DNA from: Chloroflexota bacterium
GTDB taxonomy: Bacteria; Chloroflexota; UBA5177
Assembly (NCBI GenBank): GCA_025449555.1
Contig: JANWJD010000041.1
Location: 1-40,637, forward strand
DNA length: 40,637 nucleotides
Direction of reading: 5' to 3'
The notes under the pieces are model-generated. The model saw only the letters and a list, made by a program, of their open reading frames with translations. It ran no database searches and was not told the DNA's origin. Positions 23,969-32,186 of this stretch are shown in pieces. How positions within the stretch are numbered: position 1 is the stretch's first letter; the number at the start of each line of letters is the position of its first letter. Position numbers and translations under genes: made by a program.

Positions 23969-24595
23969 GTGCAAAGACTGACGGTGATATTCCGCAAGGG
24001 AGAGGACGCACGCTTTCTCTCGCACCTCGATCTGACGGCGACCCTGGAGTATGCGGTCCGCCGCGCACGTCTCCCGGTATCTCTGTCGGAAGGATTCAAT
24101 CCTCGCCCGCGTCTCTCGGTTGCCGCGTCGCTGGCGCTGGGTTACGTGGGCGAAGCGGAGATTCTCGAAATCACGCTGCGTGAGACAGTCGACCCCGCCT
24201 CGGTGGCGGTACGCTTGTCAGACGCTTTGCCACATGGAATCGATATCATCTCAGTGAAAGAGGGCGTTGCTGGCGCAAAAACCGCCGCGTCACGACTGCG
24301 CAGCGCCGTGTATCGGCTCGATCTGCCCGCGCCGGTCGCCGACCTGAGTGGACGCGTACAGACTCTCTTGCGCAGTTCACGTCTCGACGTCGAGGAACAG
24401 CGTGACGGGCAGGTACGCCGACGGGATCTGCGTCCCATGATCCTCGCATTCGAAGCCGTCAGTCCTCAGGCACTACGACTGGAGGCCCGGATGGACGGGG
24501 AGGGATCGATTCGACCGGAGCAGTTGTTGACCCTGATGGCGGTCGCGACTCATGGCGTTCGCATAACCCGCGAACGCATCGTGCTCACGCCCTAG
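23969..24595 (+). CDS. DUF2344 / TIGR03936-type radical-SAM-associated protein
   Basis: Protein of 208 residues recognised by RLTVIFRKGEDARFLSHLDL and SLSEGFNPRPRLSVAASLALGYVGEAEIL, which are typical of the domain found next to or fused with B12-binding radical SAM proteins and linked in genomes to RNase G or tRNA modification. The exact function is unknown. No radical SAM partner is in the window, so it is standalone here. GTG 23969 starts one base after the mnmE stop and has GGAAAG five bases upstream. Confidence 0.8.
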   Translation: MQRLTVIFRKGEDARFLSHLDLTATLEYAVRRARLPVSLSEGFNPRPRLSVAASLALGYVGEAEILEITLRETVDPASVAVRLSDALPHGIDIISVKEGVAGAKTAASRLRSAVYRLDLPAPVADLSGRVQTLLRSSRLDVEEQRDGQVRRRDLRPMILAFEAVSPQALRLEARMDGEGSIRPEQLLTLMAVATHGVRITRERIVLTP

Positions 24596-24601
24596 GGCGC
24601 G

Positions 24602-24823
24602 TCAGTGACCGCAGCCGCAACTTCCTCCGCAGCAGCCGCCCGACGTCTGCATGGGCGTGATAGGATCGTCGAGTCCGCCCACCGAGGCGAAGCGAGACGG
24701 CACACGGCGCACATCCTCGCTGGAACAGCGATCGCACATAACGGCTTCTACGGCCGTCATGCTCCGGACGAGCCTATCGAAGGTAACCTCGCAGCTATTG
24801 CACACGTATTCATACAGGGGCAT
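24602..24823 (-). CDS. FmdB-family zinc-ribbon protein
   Basis: Small protein of 73 residues with MPLYEYVCNSCEVTFDRLV and a second CDRC pair, the zinc-ribbon pattern of FmdB-type putative regulators. The tail ends GGCCGGSCGCGH, a cysteine-rich extension common in the family and likely to bind metal. ATG at 24821-24823 has GGAGG ten bases upstream; an in-frame ATG 11 codons earlier is less likely. It is convergent with the DUF2344 gene. Its function is unknown. Confidence 0.82.
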   Translation of the reverse strand: MPLYEYVCNSCEVTFDRLVRSMTAVEAVMCDRCSSEDVRRVPSRFASVGGLDDPITPMQTSGGCCGGSCGCGH

Positions 24824-25069
24824 GTGATTCGTTCCTCCAGCGTGAGTGACCAACAACGGCGACGGTGTTCGGTCTGTACCTTCATGATATCGCTACCCCC
24901 CGTCAGCACGCCAGACAGAGCGTCGACGGAGCGACCTCACCGATTGCGGGTTTTCTTCAGCCGGAACAAACCTCAGAGAGCAGCAGTGACCGGCGGCCTG
25001 GCTGCCGGTCCATCGGTTACAGCATCGAAAAGCGAGGACGGCGACCGACCTTTCCGCTTAGCCCGCTGC

Positions 25070-25099
25070 TTGTGAATCTGCCAGGAGACCGGGTAGAAT
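25070..25099 (+). promoter_or_regulatory. Candidate promoter of the Fur-family gene
   Basis: TTGTGA (25070-25075) and TAGAAT (25094-25099) are spaced 18 bases. The -10 overlaps the left arm of the inverted repeat at 25098-25119, so a repressor there would block transcription. Confidence 0.5.
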
Positions 25100-25119
25100 C
25101 GTTGGTAATTAATAACGAT
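25098..25119 (+). promoter_or_regulatory. Inverted repeat, probable Fur-family operator
   Basis: ATCGTT (25098-25103), ten AT-rich bases, AACGAT (25114-25119) is a perfect 6-base inverted repeat around GGTAATTAAT. It lies 12 bases before the Fur-family gene. AT-rich palindromes of about 20 bases at this position are typical autoregulatory sites for this family. The exact metal specificity cannot be read from it. Confidence 0.5.
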
Positions 25120-25131
25120 TTCGGATTACAG

Positions 25132-25539
25132 ATGCATTCAATCACTGACCTGACCAAGTCCATTCGCACCCGCGGGGGCAAAGTGACGCCGCAGCGCCTG
25201 ATGATTTACGAAGCGCTGGAGGCAGACGATACCCACCCGTCGGCGGAGGCCGTCTTCGAACGTATTCGCCAGAAGATGCCGACAGTTTCCTTGACCACCG
25301 TATATAAGACGCTCAACGAGCTCGTGGCGATCGGCGAACTGCGCCGCTTCGACGTCAACGGCGTGAGCCACTTCGATCCGCGCACCGACCCGCATGCCGA
25401 GGCGGTCTGTCTGCGTTGTAATGCGATTCAGGACGTTGAATTTACGGGTGCTCCCACCGCGCCGACCGTGCAGGGGTTCGAGATTGTCGGTCAGACGCAG
25501 ACCTTCTACGGGTACTGCGCCTCCTGCCGATCACTTTGA
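25132..25539 (+). CDS. Fur-family metalloregulator (Fur/PerR/Zur type)
   Basis: DNA-binding metal or peroxide sensor of 135 residues. The winged helix includes [14 protein letters not shown] and [19 protein letters not shown] (the recognition helix). The dimerisation domain has [17 protein letters not shown] and a final CASCRSL; the two CxxC pairs form the structural zinc site. The metal-binding region resembles PerR more than classical Fur, which has HHH at this place, but the assignment between PerR, Fur and Zur is open. ATG 25132 follows an operator-like inverted repeat. A VIT-like membrane protein gene follows 44 bases later and may be a target. Confidence 0.9.
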   Translation: MHSITDLTKSIRTRGGKVTPQRLMIYEALEADDTHPSAEAVFERIRQKMPTVSLTTVYKTLNELVAIGELRRFDVNGVSHFDPRTDPHAEAVCLRCNAIQDVEFTGAPTAPTVQGFEIVGQTQTFYGYCASCRSL

Positions 25540-25583
25540 AAAGGGCGGCAGCAGGCGGCCCTGACAGCGCGGAGGGAACACAC

Positions 25584-26120
25584 GTGGCGAATCCAGTGAC
25601 AGAACCAGATGTGGTAGCCGGGCAGATGACCAGCGCCCAGGGTCACACCGCCGAACAGCAGTTCGTGTTGCAGGTGGTGCAACCGGGACTGGCGGGTCTG
25701 ATGGACGGGTCCGTTTCCACCCTGGCACCGCTTTTTGCCACAGCTTTTGCCACGAACAAACCGCATACCGCGTTCCTGGTGGGAATGGCGGCCGCGGTCG
25801 GCGCGGGCATCAGCATGGCTTTTTCGGAGGCGCTTTCCGACACGGGCGAACTGACGGGACGCGGCAGCCCGCTCAAGCGCGGTCTCATCACTGGAGTGAT
25901 GACCTTCCTGGGCGGGGCCGGGCACACACTGCCGTTCCTCCTGGGGTCGATCCACGCCGCCCTCACCTTGGCCTATGTCATCGTGGGAATCGAGCTCATC
26001 GCCATCGCCTTCATCCGCTACAAGTTCTTCGCCATGAACTTCTTCATGAGCATGATTCAGGTGGTGGTTGGCGGTGCGCTGGTGTTTGCAGCCGGAGTCT
26101 TTATCGGGAGCGGCGGCTGA
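25584..26120 (+). CDS. VIT/CCC1-like membrane protein (putative iron or manganese transporter)
   Basis: Integral membrane protein of 178 residues. The segment [23 protein letters not shown] followed by [18 protein letters not shown] resembles the first helices of VIT/CCC1 metal transporters, which move Fe2+ or Mn2+ across membranes. Further helices lie at about 107-125, 127-147 and 152-176. GTG 25584 has GGAGGG seven bases upstream. It follows a Fur-family regulator on the same strand, which fits a metal role. The match is by eye; no rubrerythrin-like domain is present. Confidence 0.7.
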   Translation: MANPVTEPDVVAGQMTSAQGHTAEQQFVLQVVQPGLAGLMDGSVSTLAPLFATAFATNKPHTAFLVGMAAAVGAGISMAFSEALSDTGELTGRGSPLKRGLITGVMTFLGGAGHTLPFLLGSIHAALTLAYVIVGIELIAIAFIRYKFFAMNFFMSMIQVVVGGALVFAAGVFIGSGG

Positions 26121-26187
26121 AGTCCAGCGCCGGGGGTTTAGCGTAGAGTCACATTTTCGGGGTTCGAGTGGCGGAAGTCGAGTCCGA

Positions 26188-26796
26188 TTGGTAGTCCTGG
26201 TGTGGGTGCTCTGTTGCATCGGGTGCACCATGACCACGTCCGTCCTTGCCGCATCGAGCACTGCTCTCCTCCCACGCACCTCCGGTGAACGGGGAGATAG
26301 TTCGAGGCTCGAGGTGACACGACCGCCAAATGGGGTTTGTTTCTGCCACCCCAGTCCGCCGCCATATCTCTTTGGCCCACGCTCGTTGGTAGAACGCGCC
26401 TGGGGGCACGCACGGCTGCCTCAGCACGGACGGCACTGTATGGGTTCAGGAGGCACAATGGGCGCAGTCTGCGGCTACCGCACCGGTAACCTTCGGATTG
26501 TCGTGGACTTCGGCTCGAGGAACGAAGCCACCGGGTTCACTGTGTACCGTCTCTCAATCGGGAAGCAGCCCACGCTGTGGAGGTTTCTCGTCGCGCTCCG
26601 GCCACCGGGCGCGCATTCCATGCAGTGCGACGCGGCGATTCGGTTCGGTCAAGGTGGACCTGCCAGGGTATGTCTGTACCGCTGGGAGTATACCTACCGC
26701 GAAACGCATGTCGTGCATAGAGGAAGTGTGGTCATAGTAGCGCAGTATCTGAATGCGCGCCAGGGATCGATTGCAGGAAGAGTCGGACCGAACTAG
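26188..26796 (+). CDS. Putative secreted protein, unrecognised
   Basis: Unrecognised ORF of about 202 residues from TTG 26188; GTG 26200 or 26206 and ATG 26230 are alternative starts. The N-terminus is a hydrophobic stretch (VVLVWVLCCIGCTM) like a signal peptide, with a poor lipobox and a possible signal-peptidase site after SVLA. The mature part has scattered Cys and a beta-rich C-terminal half (NLRIVVDFGSRNE, TVYRLSIGK, ARVCLYRWEYTYRE). GC-rich third positions support coding. No strong ribosome binding site was found. Confidence 0.5.
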   Translation: MVVLVWVLCCIGCTMTTSVLAASSTALLPRTSGERGDSSRLEVTRPPNGVCFCHPSPPPYLFGPRSLVERAWGHARLPQHGRHCMGSGGTMGAVCGYRTGNLRIVVDFGSRNEATGFTVYRLSIGKQPTLWRFLVALRPPGAHSMQCDAAIRFGQGGPARVCLYRWEYTYRETHVVHRGSVVIVAQYLNARQGSIAGRVGPN

Positions 26797-26838
26797 CCGC
26801 CGACGCCCGTTTGGCATGCGGCGAGCGACAAGCCGGCG

Positions 26839-27081
26839 CTAGTCCTGGCCGTCTACTTCGTGCTCCAACTCGGCCTCCAGCTCGATCAGGTCGCGAAAAC
26901 TCTCGTCTCGCTTCTTGCTGCGCCGCTCTTCCAGTGGGTGTCGAGGCCAGCCGTGCGGCGGGTGCAGAATACCGAAACCAGGGTCACTCGGGCCGGACGA
27001 GGGATCGTCGACCGGCGACTCGGGACTGGTGCTTGGGCGATGGTGGAAGACTCTCAGGCCGTTAAACATCGGTAAGGTCAC
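26839..27081 (-). CDS. Small acidic hypothetical protein (uncertain)
   Basis: An 80-codon ORF with GTG at 27079-27081 or, more conservatively, ATG at 27067-27069. The first half is Pro/Ser-rich and the C-terminus is charged and helical (RDLIELEAELEHEVDGQD). I do not recognise it and see no ribosome binding site. It is listed because it is the best open frame in an otherwise empty stretch of about 375 bases. Confidence 0.35.
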   Translation of the reverse strand: MTLPMFNGLRVFHHRPSTSPESPVDDPSSGPSDPGFGILHPPHGWPRHPLEERRSKKRDESFRDLIELEAELEHEVDGQD

Positions 27082-27173
27082 TGTTCAAAGCTTGTTCACT
27101 GATACGGGATATCATGAGTCACTGTGAATGTCAACCGTTCTGGGCCGCTGCCAGGCGAAACGACCAGAAAGGG

Positions 27174-27818
27174 TTAACCGCCGCGCGCCGTGCTGTGCCG
27201 CGAACGGACCAGGGCGCGCCGCCTGGCCTTTTCATGGCTCCCACAGACGTGCATGGAGCACCATCGCCTGCTCCCGTTCTTGCTTGTGTCGAGAAAGAGC
27301 CAACCACATCCGCCATTTCGGCCGCAGTCTTTCACTCTATGAATGTCGTCCGAGGTCAGAAGCTCGAGGGCGGAACGACCGATGTGCCACAGCATGCGGT
27401 CCAAGCTATCGTCGGATTCTTGCCAACTCCACAAGAATCCGACCACATTCGGAACGATCCGCGCGTGCGGTAGCGCTTGAGCAAGGACCACGTTCAGCGT
27501 ATCCAGATCATCGGCAGACGGTGTTCGATCGCCCGCTACGGCAGCGAATATCAGGTAGAGCGCATCGCGCGCCGTCATGGCCCAGGCAAAGGTGGCCGAC
27601 GCTGCTCCCGGTCGCCGCGCAGCCTCAGACAGTAGCCTCCGAGCCAGAGCTGAATCGATGATCTGGGCGTACTCGCTCCACCCCACGAGGTCGTGATACG
27701 AGCTGAGGTAGTCGACCGCGTCTGCAGACGATCGCGGTTCCACGGTATTCACAAAGTCGAGGCAGACGTTACCACCCAGACGCGCCGGCATGGCGGGATG
27801 TCTCGCGCCTTCTTCCAT
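27174..27818 (-). CDS. CGNR zinc-finger / ABATE-domain regulator
   Basis: Putative stress-responsive transcription regulator of 214 residues. The ABATE-like N-terminal domain begins GGNVCLDFVNTVEPR (about 15-29). The C-terminal zinc finger reads CGRNGGCGWLFLD, then RRWCSMHVCG. Family members end the finger with CGNRAKARR, but here it reads CGSHEKARR, so Asn-Arg is replaced by Ser-His while the metal cysteines remain. ATG 27816-27818 has a GA-rich stretch (GGAGAGAGAGG) just upstream. It diverges from the membrane protein at 27988, a possible target. Confidence 0.82.
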   Translation of the reverse strand: MEEGARHPAMPARLGGNVCLDFVNTVEPRSSADAVDYLSSYHDLVGWSEYAQIIDSALARRLLSEAARRPGAASATFAWAMTARDALYLIFAAVAGDRTPSADDLDTLNVVLAQALPHARIVPNVVGFLWSWQESDDSLDRMLWHIGRSALELLTSDDIHRVKDCGRNGGCGWLFLDTSKNGSRRWCSMHVCGSHEKARRRALVRSRHSTARGG

Positions 27819-27987
27819 ACCTCTCTCTCCCTTTACGACAAAGTCGCGGCTAGGATCGTGTCTCCGCTTCCAGTATAGGCGATTTTGCCGGAATCACCTC
27901 TCCTCTTTATGCCGCTTGTGACCATTGTGGCCTCCGGTAAAAGGCATTTTGCCAGTTGCACACACGCGCACTTAATGGTACTGTCGA

Positions 27988-28425
27988 ATGAACGGCAACT
28001 CGGCAATGAGACACGCCTCGGACTCGTGGAGGACCGCAGTGGGTTGCTTCTGGGCCTACTTCTTATTTTCCAGGATCGCGCAGACCATCCTCGGCGTAGG
28101 CGTGCTCGTTCTGCTGGTACACGGCTTGAAGGGGATCGCCATCCTCTTCGTGTGCCTGCTGGTGGCCGGCTACCTCACAGAGTGGCGCATTCAACGCCGT
28201 GACCCCGCGCCACATCTTGCCGGCGCCGTGGAATCGTTTACGGCCAGTGAACACGTCTCTCGGATCTCCGCCTATATTCCATGGAGGCGCGAAGTGAAGG
28301 CGTTTTCGATGGCCCCGCCTGCTGCCCGCCTGATCGGAGGCGAGTTGGCCGGACTTGCCCTCGGCATCGCCATGCTGCTGCTCGCGGTCTGCACCATCGC
28401 CTGGCTACGGGGCTTCGTCGGGTAG
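27988..28425 (+). CDS. Small membrane protein, unrecognised
   Basis: Protein of 145 residues with hydrophobic helices at about 18-34, 36-62 and 115-140, and a charged loop between the second and third (EWRIQRRDPAP, PWRREVKAF). I do not recognise the family. ATG 27988 has no clear ribosome binding site; ATG 28006 is possible. TTGCCA at 27949-27954 may be a -35, with CTTAAT 16 bases later as a weak -10. It diverges from a CGNR regulator. Confidence 0.6.
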   Translation: MNGNSAMRHASDSWRTAVGCFWAYFLFSRIAQTILGVGVLVLLVHGLKGIAILFVCLLVAGYLTEWRIQRRDPAPHLAGAVESFTASEHVSRISAYIPWRREVKAFSMAPPAARLIGGELAGLALGIAMLLLAVCTIAWLRGFVG

Positions 28426-28767
28426 CCAGGGAGGGGAGAGGCGTCAACGTTTTACCACGCGCCGCGTTGCACTGCGCGGCGCACATGTTGCTGACAAAGT
28501 GTGGGAAGCCCTGCTCCCCTTGCCGATCGCTAGTCCGGTTTCACTGAGCAGGTCTGCCCCTCCCCCACGCCTTGACGCGATCGAGCCCCATTGGACGGGA
28601 GCGGACCGGTATCTCAATAGTCCTAACGGACGCGAACGTCAGGGTGTAACAGCCGGACATGCCCGCAGGATGCACTGACCTGGAGCAGAGACGCGCTACA
28701 CAACTCCTGGAGGGAGGGATGCTGCGCAGCGCGGCACTATCTGGCGCCATGGTGAGGGTCGCTGTCT
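28426..28767. other. Intergenic region with a GC-rich hairpin, no gene seen
   Basis: Between a plus-strand membrane protein and the convergent MMPL gene there are 342 bases without a credible gene. GCGCCGCG (28459-28466) and CGCGGCGC (28475-28482) form an 8-bp stem with an 8-base loop but no T run. Nothing else was recognised. Confidence 0.5.
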
Positions 28768-30912
28768 CTACGCTGCCTTCACCTCCGGAACATTCGCAGT
28801 CACGCGAGATGGTTCGACGCGCAGGATGCGAGCAGGCAGGTGGGGCATCCACCAATTCCAGCGGCCGAAGAGCGAGACCAGAGCCGGCACCAGTAGCATG
28901 CGTACCACCGTGGCGTCCAGCAGGATGCCCGCGGCAAGGGTCGTCCCGGCAACCTTGGAGTCCGTCTGCGGGCCGGCCGGCAGCGCGATGAAGGCAAAGA
29001 AGAGGAACAGGGCGCCGCTGGTCACGATCCGGCCGGTTTGGCCGATCCCCTGGATCACGGCGGCGTTGGTCGAGCGGGTGAGGTCGTACTCCTCGCGCAT
29101 GCGGGAGAGAATGAAGACCTCGTAGTCCATCGACAGGCCGAAGAGGAAGGCGAAGGCGATGAGGGGCAGGAAGAAAGTAATGGCGCCGGTGGGCTTGATC
29201 CCCCAGATAGCCTGAGAACCGTAGCCGTCCTGCCAGATGAGCACCGTCAACCCGTAGGCCGCGCCCACCGAGAGCATGTTCAACAGCACCGCCTTGAGCG
29301 GGAGCAGGAGCGAGCGGAAAGCGCGGGCCAGGAGAACGAAGGTGATCAGCGCGATGAGGGTCAGCATCAAGGGAAAGTTGCCATACACGGCGTCGATGGA
29401 GTCGAAGAGATAGGCTGAAGGTCCGCCGACCCGGGCATCGCCCGACCCGCTGTGCGTCACCTGCCGCACTCGATTGAGGATCTGGTGACCTGCCGACGAA
29501 TTGGCGTCGACTGCCGGCAGCACGTCGACGATCGCCGTGCCCGCTTTCTGCCAGGCGGAGCCGGCCGGGGCGACCACACCCCGGACACCGGCGACACCCT
29601 CCAGGCGGGTGGCCAGACCGGCGCTGTCTGCCTGAGCGATGACGATCTCGAAAGGAGTCAAGGCGCCGGGGCCAATGCCGCTTCGTTCCAGGGCAACCAG
29701 GCCGGTGTGGGCGTCACCCGTCTTGGCGAGGGCATCCGCTCGCGTCTGACCCAACACGATGGTGGTCGCCGTGGCGGCCAGGGCACCCAGGATGACGACG
29801 CCTGCCAGGGCGGCCATCCAGCGGCGGCGCACGACCAGGCATGCCCACGCGGTCCACCAGCGGGCGGTTCCCGATCCGCTCACGCGTGGCCAGTCGACGC
29901 GGGGGCCGACGGTGGCCAGGAGCACGGGCAAGAGCGTGATCGCCACCGACACCGTCACCAGCGGAATCAGCGCGCCGCCGAAGCCCATGCTTCGCAGGAA
30001 GGGTACCGGCAGCGTGACGAGCGCCAGGAGCCCGATGGCCACCGTGGTGCCGCTGAAGATCACCGACCGTCCGGCCGTCTCCATTGCCCTGATCACCGCC
30101 GCCTCATTGGGCACGCCGGCTGTGCGCTCCTCCCGCCAGCGCAGGACGACGAGCAGCGAGTAGTCGATCGCCACCCCAAGTCCGATGAGCGCCACCAGGA
30201 ACTGCACGAACACCGAGACCTCGGTGATCGCGGTGAGCCCCCAGAGCAAGAGGAAGGTGATCGGGATGGCGACGATCGCCATCAGAAGCGGCACCAGCGC
30301 CATGAAGGAGCGGAACACGAAGATCAGCACCAGCAGCGCCAGCACCCCGCCGATCAACGCCAGAGCCAGGACATTGGGGCCGCCGTCGCCGCTGCCCCCA
30401 CCGGTGGCGAGAGCATCCAGTCCGGTCAGATGCACCGGCGCCCCCGCCACGGTCGCGCCCTTCAGCGTCGCGTTCACCTGATGAAGCGCGACGGTGGGAG
30501 CGTTCAACCCCGGCGATTCGACCGGATAGACCAGACCGAAGGTGGTGCGTGCATCCCACGACACGAATGCCGGGTTGAGGGTCGAGGCGTAGGAGACGAC
30601 GCGGGATCCCGGCATCCGCGCCGCGATGCGGTCAAACACCGCCGAAAGCTGCGCCCGCACGCCCGGGGAGTGCACCGTGGTTCCGGCCGGCAGCGTGACC
30701 ACCGGAACAAAAGGTGGGTTGGTGGAATCGGTGCCGTAGGTGCGGAGGATGGCGAGGTTCGCCTGGTAGCTCTCTTTCCCTGGCAGGGAGACGCTTGGCG
30801 AGAGCGCGTTGATCGCCGAGGAGGAGAACGCTGCGCCGGCCACGGCCAGGATGAGCCAGAAGCCGACGACTATGCGTTTGTGTGACAGGGTCCAGAGCGT
30901 CATTGCGGTCAT
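28768..30912 (-). CDS. MMPL/RND-family exporter
   Basis: Large inner-membrane exporter of 714 residues driven by the proton gradient; family members export lipids, dyes or drugs. A first helix (residues about 10-30) is followed by a soluble porter domain (about 40-170), a helix bundle containing GVAIDYSLLVVLRWREER, a second porter domain (about 390-530), and a second bundle containing GLSMDYEVFILSRMREE. The two Asp-Tyr pairs are the proton-relay residues of the family. ATG 30910-30912 has GAGGAG upstream; six extra residues from an earlier start are unlikely. It is cotranscribed with a small membrane protein and diverges from a two-component system. Confidence 0.92.
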   Translation of the reverse strand: MTAMTLWTLSHKRIVVGFWLILAVAGAAFSSSAINALSPSVSLPGKESYQANLAILRTYGTDSTNPPFVPVVTLPAGTTVHSPGVRAQLSAVFDRIAARMPGSRVVSYASTLNPAFVSWDARTTFGLVYPVESPGLNAPTVALHQVNATLKGATVAGAPVHLTGLDALATGGGSGDGGPNVLALALIGGVLALLVLIFVFRSFMALVPLLMAIVAIPITFLLLWGLTAITEVSVFVQFLVALIGLGVAIDYSLLVVLRWREERTAGVPNEAAVIRAMETAGRSVIFSGTTVAIGLLALVTLPVPFLRSMGFGGALIPLVTVSVAITLLPVLLATVGPRVDWPRVSGSGTARWWTAWACLVVRRRWMAALAGVVILGALAATATTIVLGQTRADALAKTGDAHTGLVALERSGIGPGALTPFEIVIAQADSAGLATRLEGVAGVRGVVAPAGSAWQKAGTAIVDVLPAVDANSSAGHQILNRVRQVTHSGSGDARVGGPSAYLFDSIDAVYGNFPLMLTLIALITFVLLARAFRSLLLPLKAVLLNMLSVGAAYGLTVLIWQDGYGSQAIWGIKPTGAITFFLPLIAFAFLFGLSMDYEVFILSRMREEYDLTRSTNAAVIQGIGQTGRIVTSGALFLFFAFIALPAGPQTDSKVAGTTLAAGILLDATVVRMLLVPALVSLFGRWNWWMPHLPARILRVEPSRVTANVPEVKAA

Positions 30913-30930
30913 GGTTGTCTCCTCATTCAC

Positions 30931-31284
30931 TCAGCGGGCGGCTCCGGTCGGGGACCGGTGTGAGCGCGCTTTTCTCGCGGCGAAGAACACGATGAGCAGA
31001 ATCAGCAGAAAGATTGGGAAGTGGTGGATTGCAGCCGGTACTACAAAGAGGAGGAAGGCGAGCGCCAGCACAATCGGCACCCAGGGCGGGCGCCGCCCCC
31101 ATTTTCCTGGGGGCCCGCCCGGCCGGCGTAGCGTGCCGGTTCCGCGTGGTACCAGGTCGTACTCGGCGCTCAGCCGATCGAAGAAGACATCGGCCAGATG
31201 CTTCCTACCCTCTTTCGGCAGCTCTGGCGCCGCTTCGATCACGGCCAGCAGCTGCTCGCGCAGCTCATCTCTGTCGGCAGTCAT
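30931..31284 (-). CDS. Small membrane protein upstream of the MMPL exporter
   Basis: Protein of 117 residues. A soluble helical N-terminus (TADRDELREQLLAVIEAAPELP and ADVFFDRL) is followed by a Gly/Pro/Arg-rich linker (about 48-66) and two membrane helices near 68-86 and 88-104, with a basic tail. The layout resembles small SHOCT/DUF1707-type membrane proteins, but no firm match is claimed. ATG 31282-31284 has TAGGAGGAC close upstream, a strong ribosome binding site; the frame is open further upstream without support. It lies 18 bases before the exporter start and probably opens that operon. Confidence 0.75.
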   Translation of the reverse strand: MTADRDELREQLLAVIEAAPELPKEGRKHLADVFFDRLSAEYDLVPRGTGTLRRPGGPPGKWGRRPPWVPIVLALAFLLFVVPAAIHHFPIFLLILLIVFFAARKARSHRSPTGAAR

Positions 31285-31376
31285 TCCAGTCCTCCTACCG
31301 CTTTGTTCACTCCGTTTCCGTTCCGGAGGCTTGCCACCATTCAATCGCGGCGGTGTCACCGGCTAGTGCGGCAAGC

Positions 31377-31392
31377 GGTCACGAAACGGTCA
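31377..31392 (+). promoter_or_regulatory. Direct repeat in the divergent promoter region (possible response-regulator site)
   Basis: GGTCA occurs at 31377-31381 and again at 31388-31392, an 11-base period. OmpR-family regulators bind such direct repeats one helical turn apart. The site lies between the MMPL operon and the two-component genes and is offered only as a candidate. A nearby palindrome CGGTGTCACCG is at 31350-31360. Confidence 0.35.
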
Positions 31393-31490
31393 ACAACCGG
31401 CCACGCGACGGGCACAACGTTCCAAAGGGTCTATCTGGGCCACGTTTCGAGTGGGACAATGATGGCGATGGCGAGCGACTGGAGCGATAC

Positions 31491-32186
31491 ATGGTGACCG
31501 ACAGAAGGCAGGTGCTGGTCGTCGACGACGATCCGGCAATCGTGGAGTTGATGAGGGATTTCCTGGAGGCAGACGGCTTCCAGGTGCAGGGAGTCCTCAA
31601 CGCGTCGGCCGCCCGATCGACGTTCGAACGCGTCCCGATCGACTGCGTGCTGCTGGATGTCATGTTGCCGGGAGAGGGCGGTTTCGAGCTGATCCGCTGG
31701 ATCCGCCGGACCAGCGACGTCCCGGTGCTGTTCCTGAGTGCGCGCGGCGAGGATGCCGACAAGCTTCGCGGCCTCGGACTGGGCGGTGACGACTACATCG
31801 TGAAGTCTGCAACACCGGCCGAGGTGGTGGCGCGGGTCAAGGCGGTGTTGCGGCGCTCCGGCGGAGCCGCCGGGCGGCCGGCCACGACCGTGAGCTTCGG
31901 GCGTCTGGTGCTCGACATCCGGGCGCGTGAGGTGTACGTCGACGGCGCCCTGGTTCCGTTTACGCCGCGGGAGTACGAGCTCCTCTCCCTGCTGGTGGAG
32001 AACCCGCGCCAGGTGTTCACCTACGATCAGCTGCTCGAGCGCTTCTGGAGAGACGTCGGCGACCGGCACACCGTGACCGTCCACGTCGGCCGCATTCGGG
32101 ACAAGATCGAAGAGGATCCGGCGAACCCGAAGTTGCTTCGCAACGTCTGGGGCGTGGGCTACAGGTTCGAAGGAACGAAACGATGA
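31491..32186 (+). CDS. OmpR-family response regulator
   Basis: DNA-binding regulator of 231 residues. The receiver domain (about 5-118) has the acidic pocket DDD (12-14), the phosphorylated Asp D56 in LLDVMLP, Ser83 in FLSA and Lys105. The residue after Lys105 is serine, where nearly all family members have the cis-proline of the KP pair. The winged helix (about 130-228) contains FTPREYELLSLLVENP, DRHTVTVHVGRIRDKIEED and VWGVGYRFE. ATG 31491 has GGAGCG just upstream; the frame is open far upstream without similarity. The stop overlaps the kinase start by 4 bases. The likely target is the divergent MMPL operon. Confidence 0.92.
   Translation: MVTDRRQVLVVDDDPAIVELMRDFLEADGFQVQGVLNASAARSTFERVPIDCVLLDVMLPGEGGFELIRWIRRTSDVPVLFLSARGEDADKLRGLGLGGDDYIVKSATPAEVVARVKAVLRRSGGAAGRPATTVSFGRLVLDIRAREVYVDGALVPFTPREYELLSLLVENPRQVFTYDQLLERFWRDVGDRHTVTVHVGRIRDKIEEDPANPKLLRNVWGVGYRFEGTKR

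Noticed and set aside
26150-26200. tRNA-like GGTTCGAG sequence
   Set aside because: No acceptor stem or cloverleaf could be formed around it.
29452-30885. 477-codon plus-strand ORF inside the MMPL gene
   Set aside because: Low-complexity His/Arg/Gly/Gln composition, antisense to a well-supported gene; a product of high GC.
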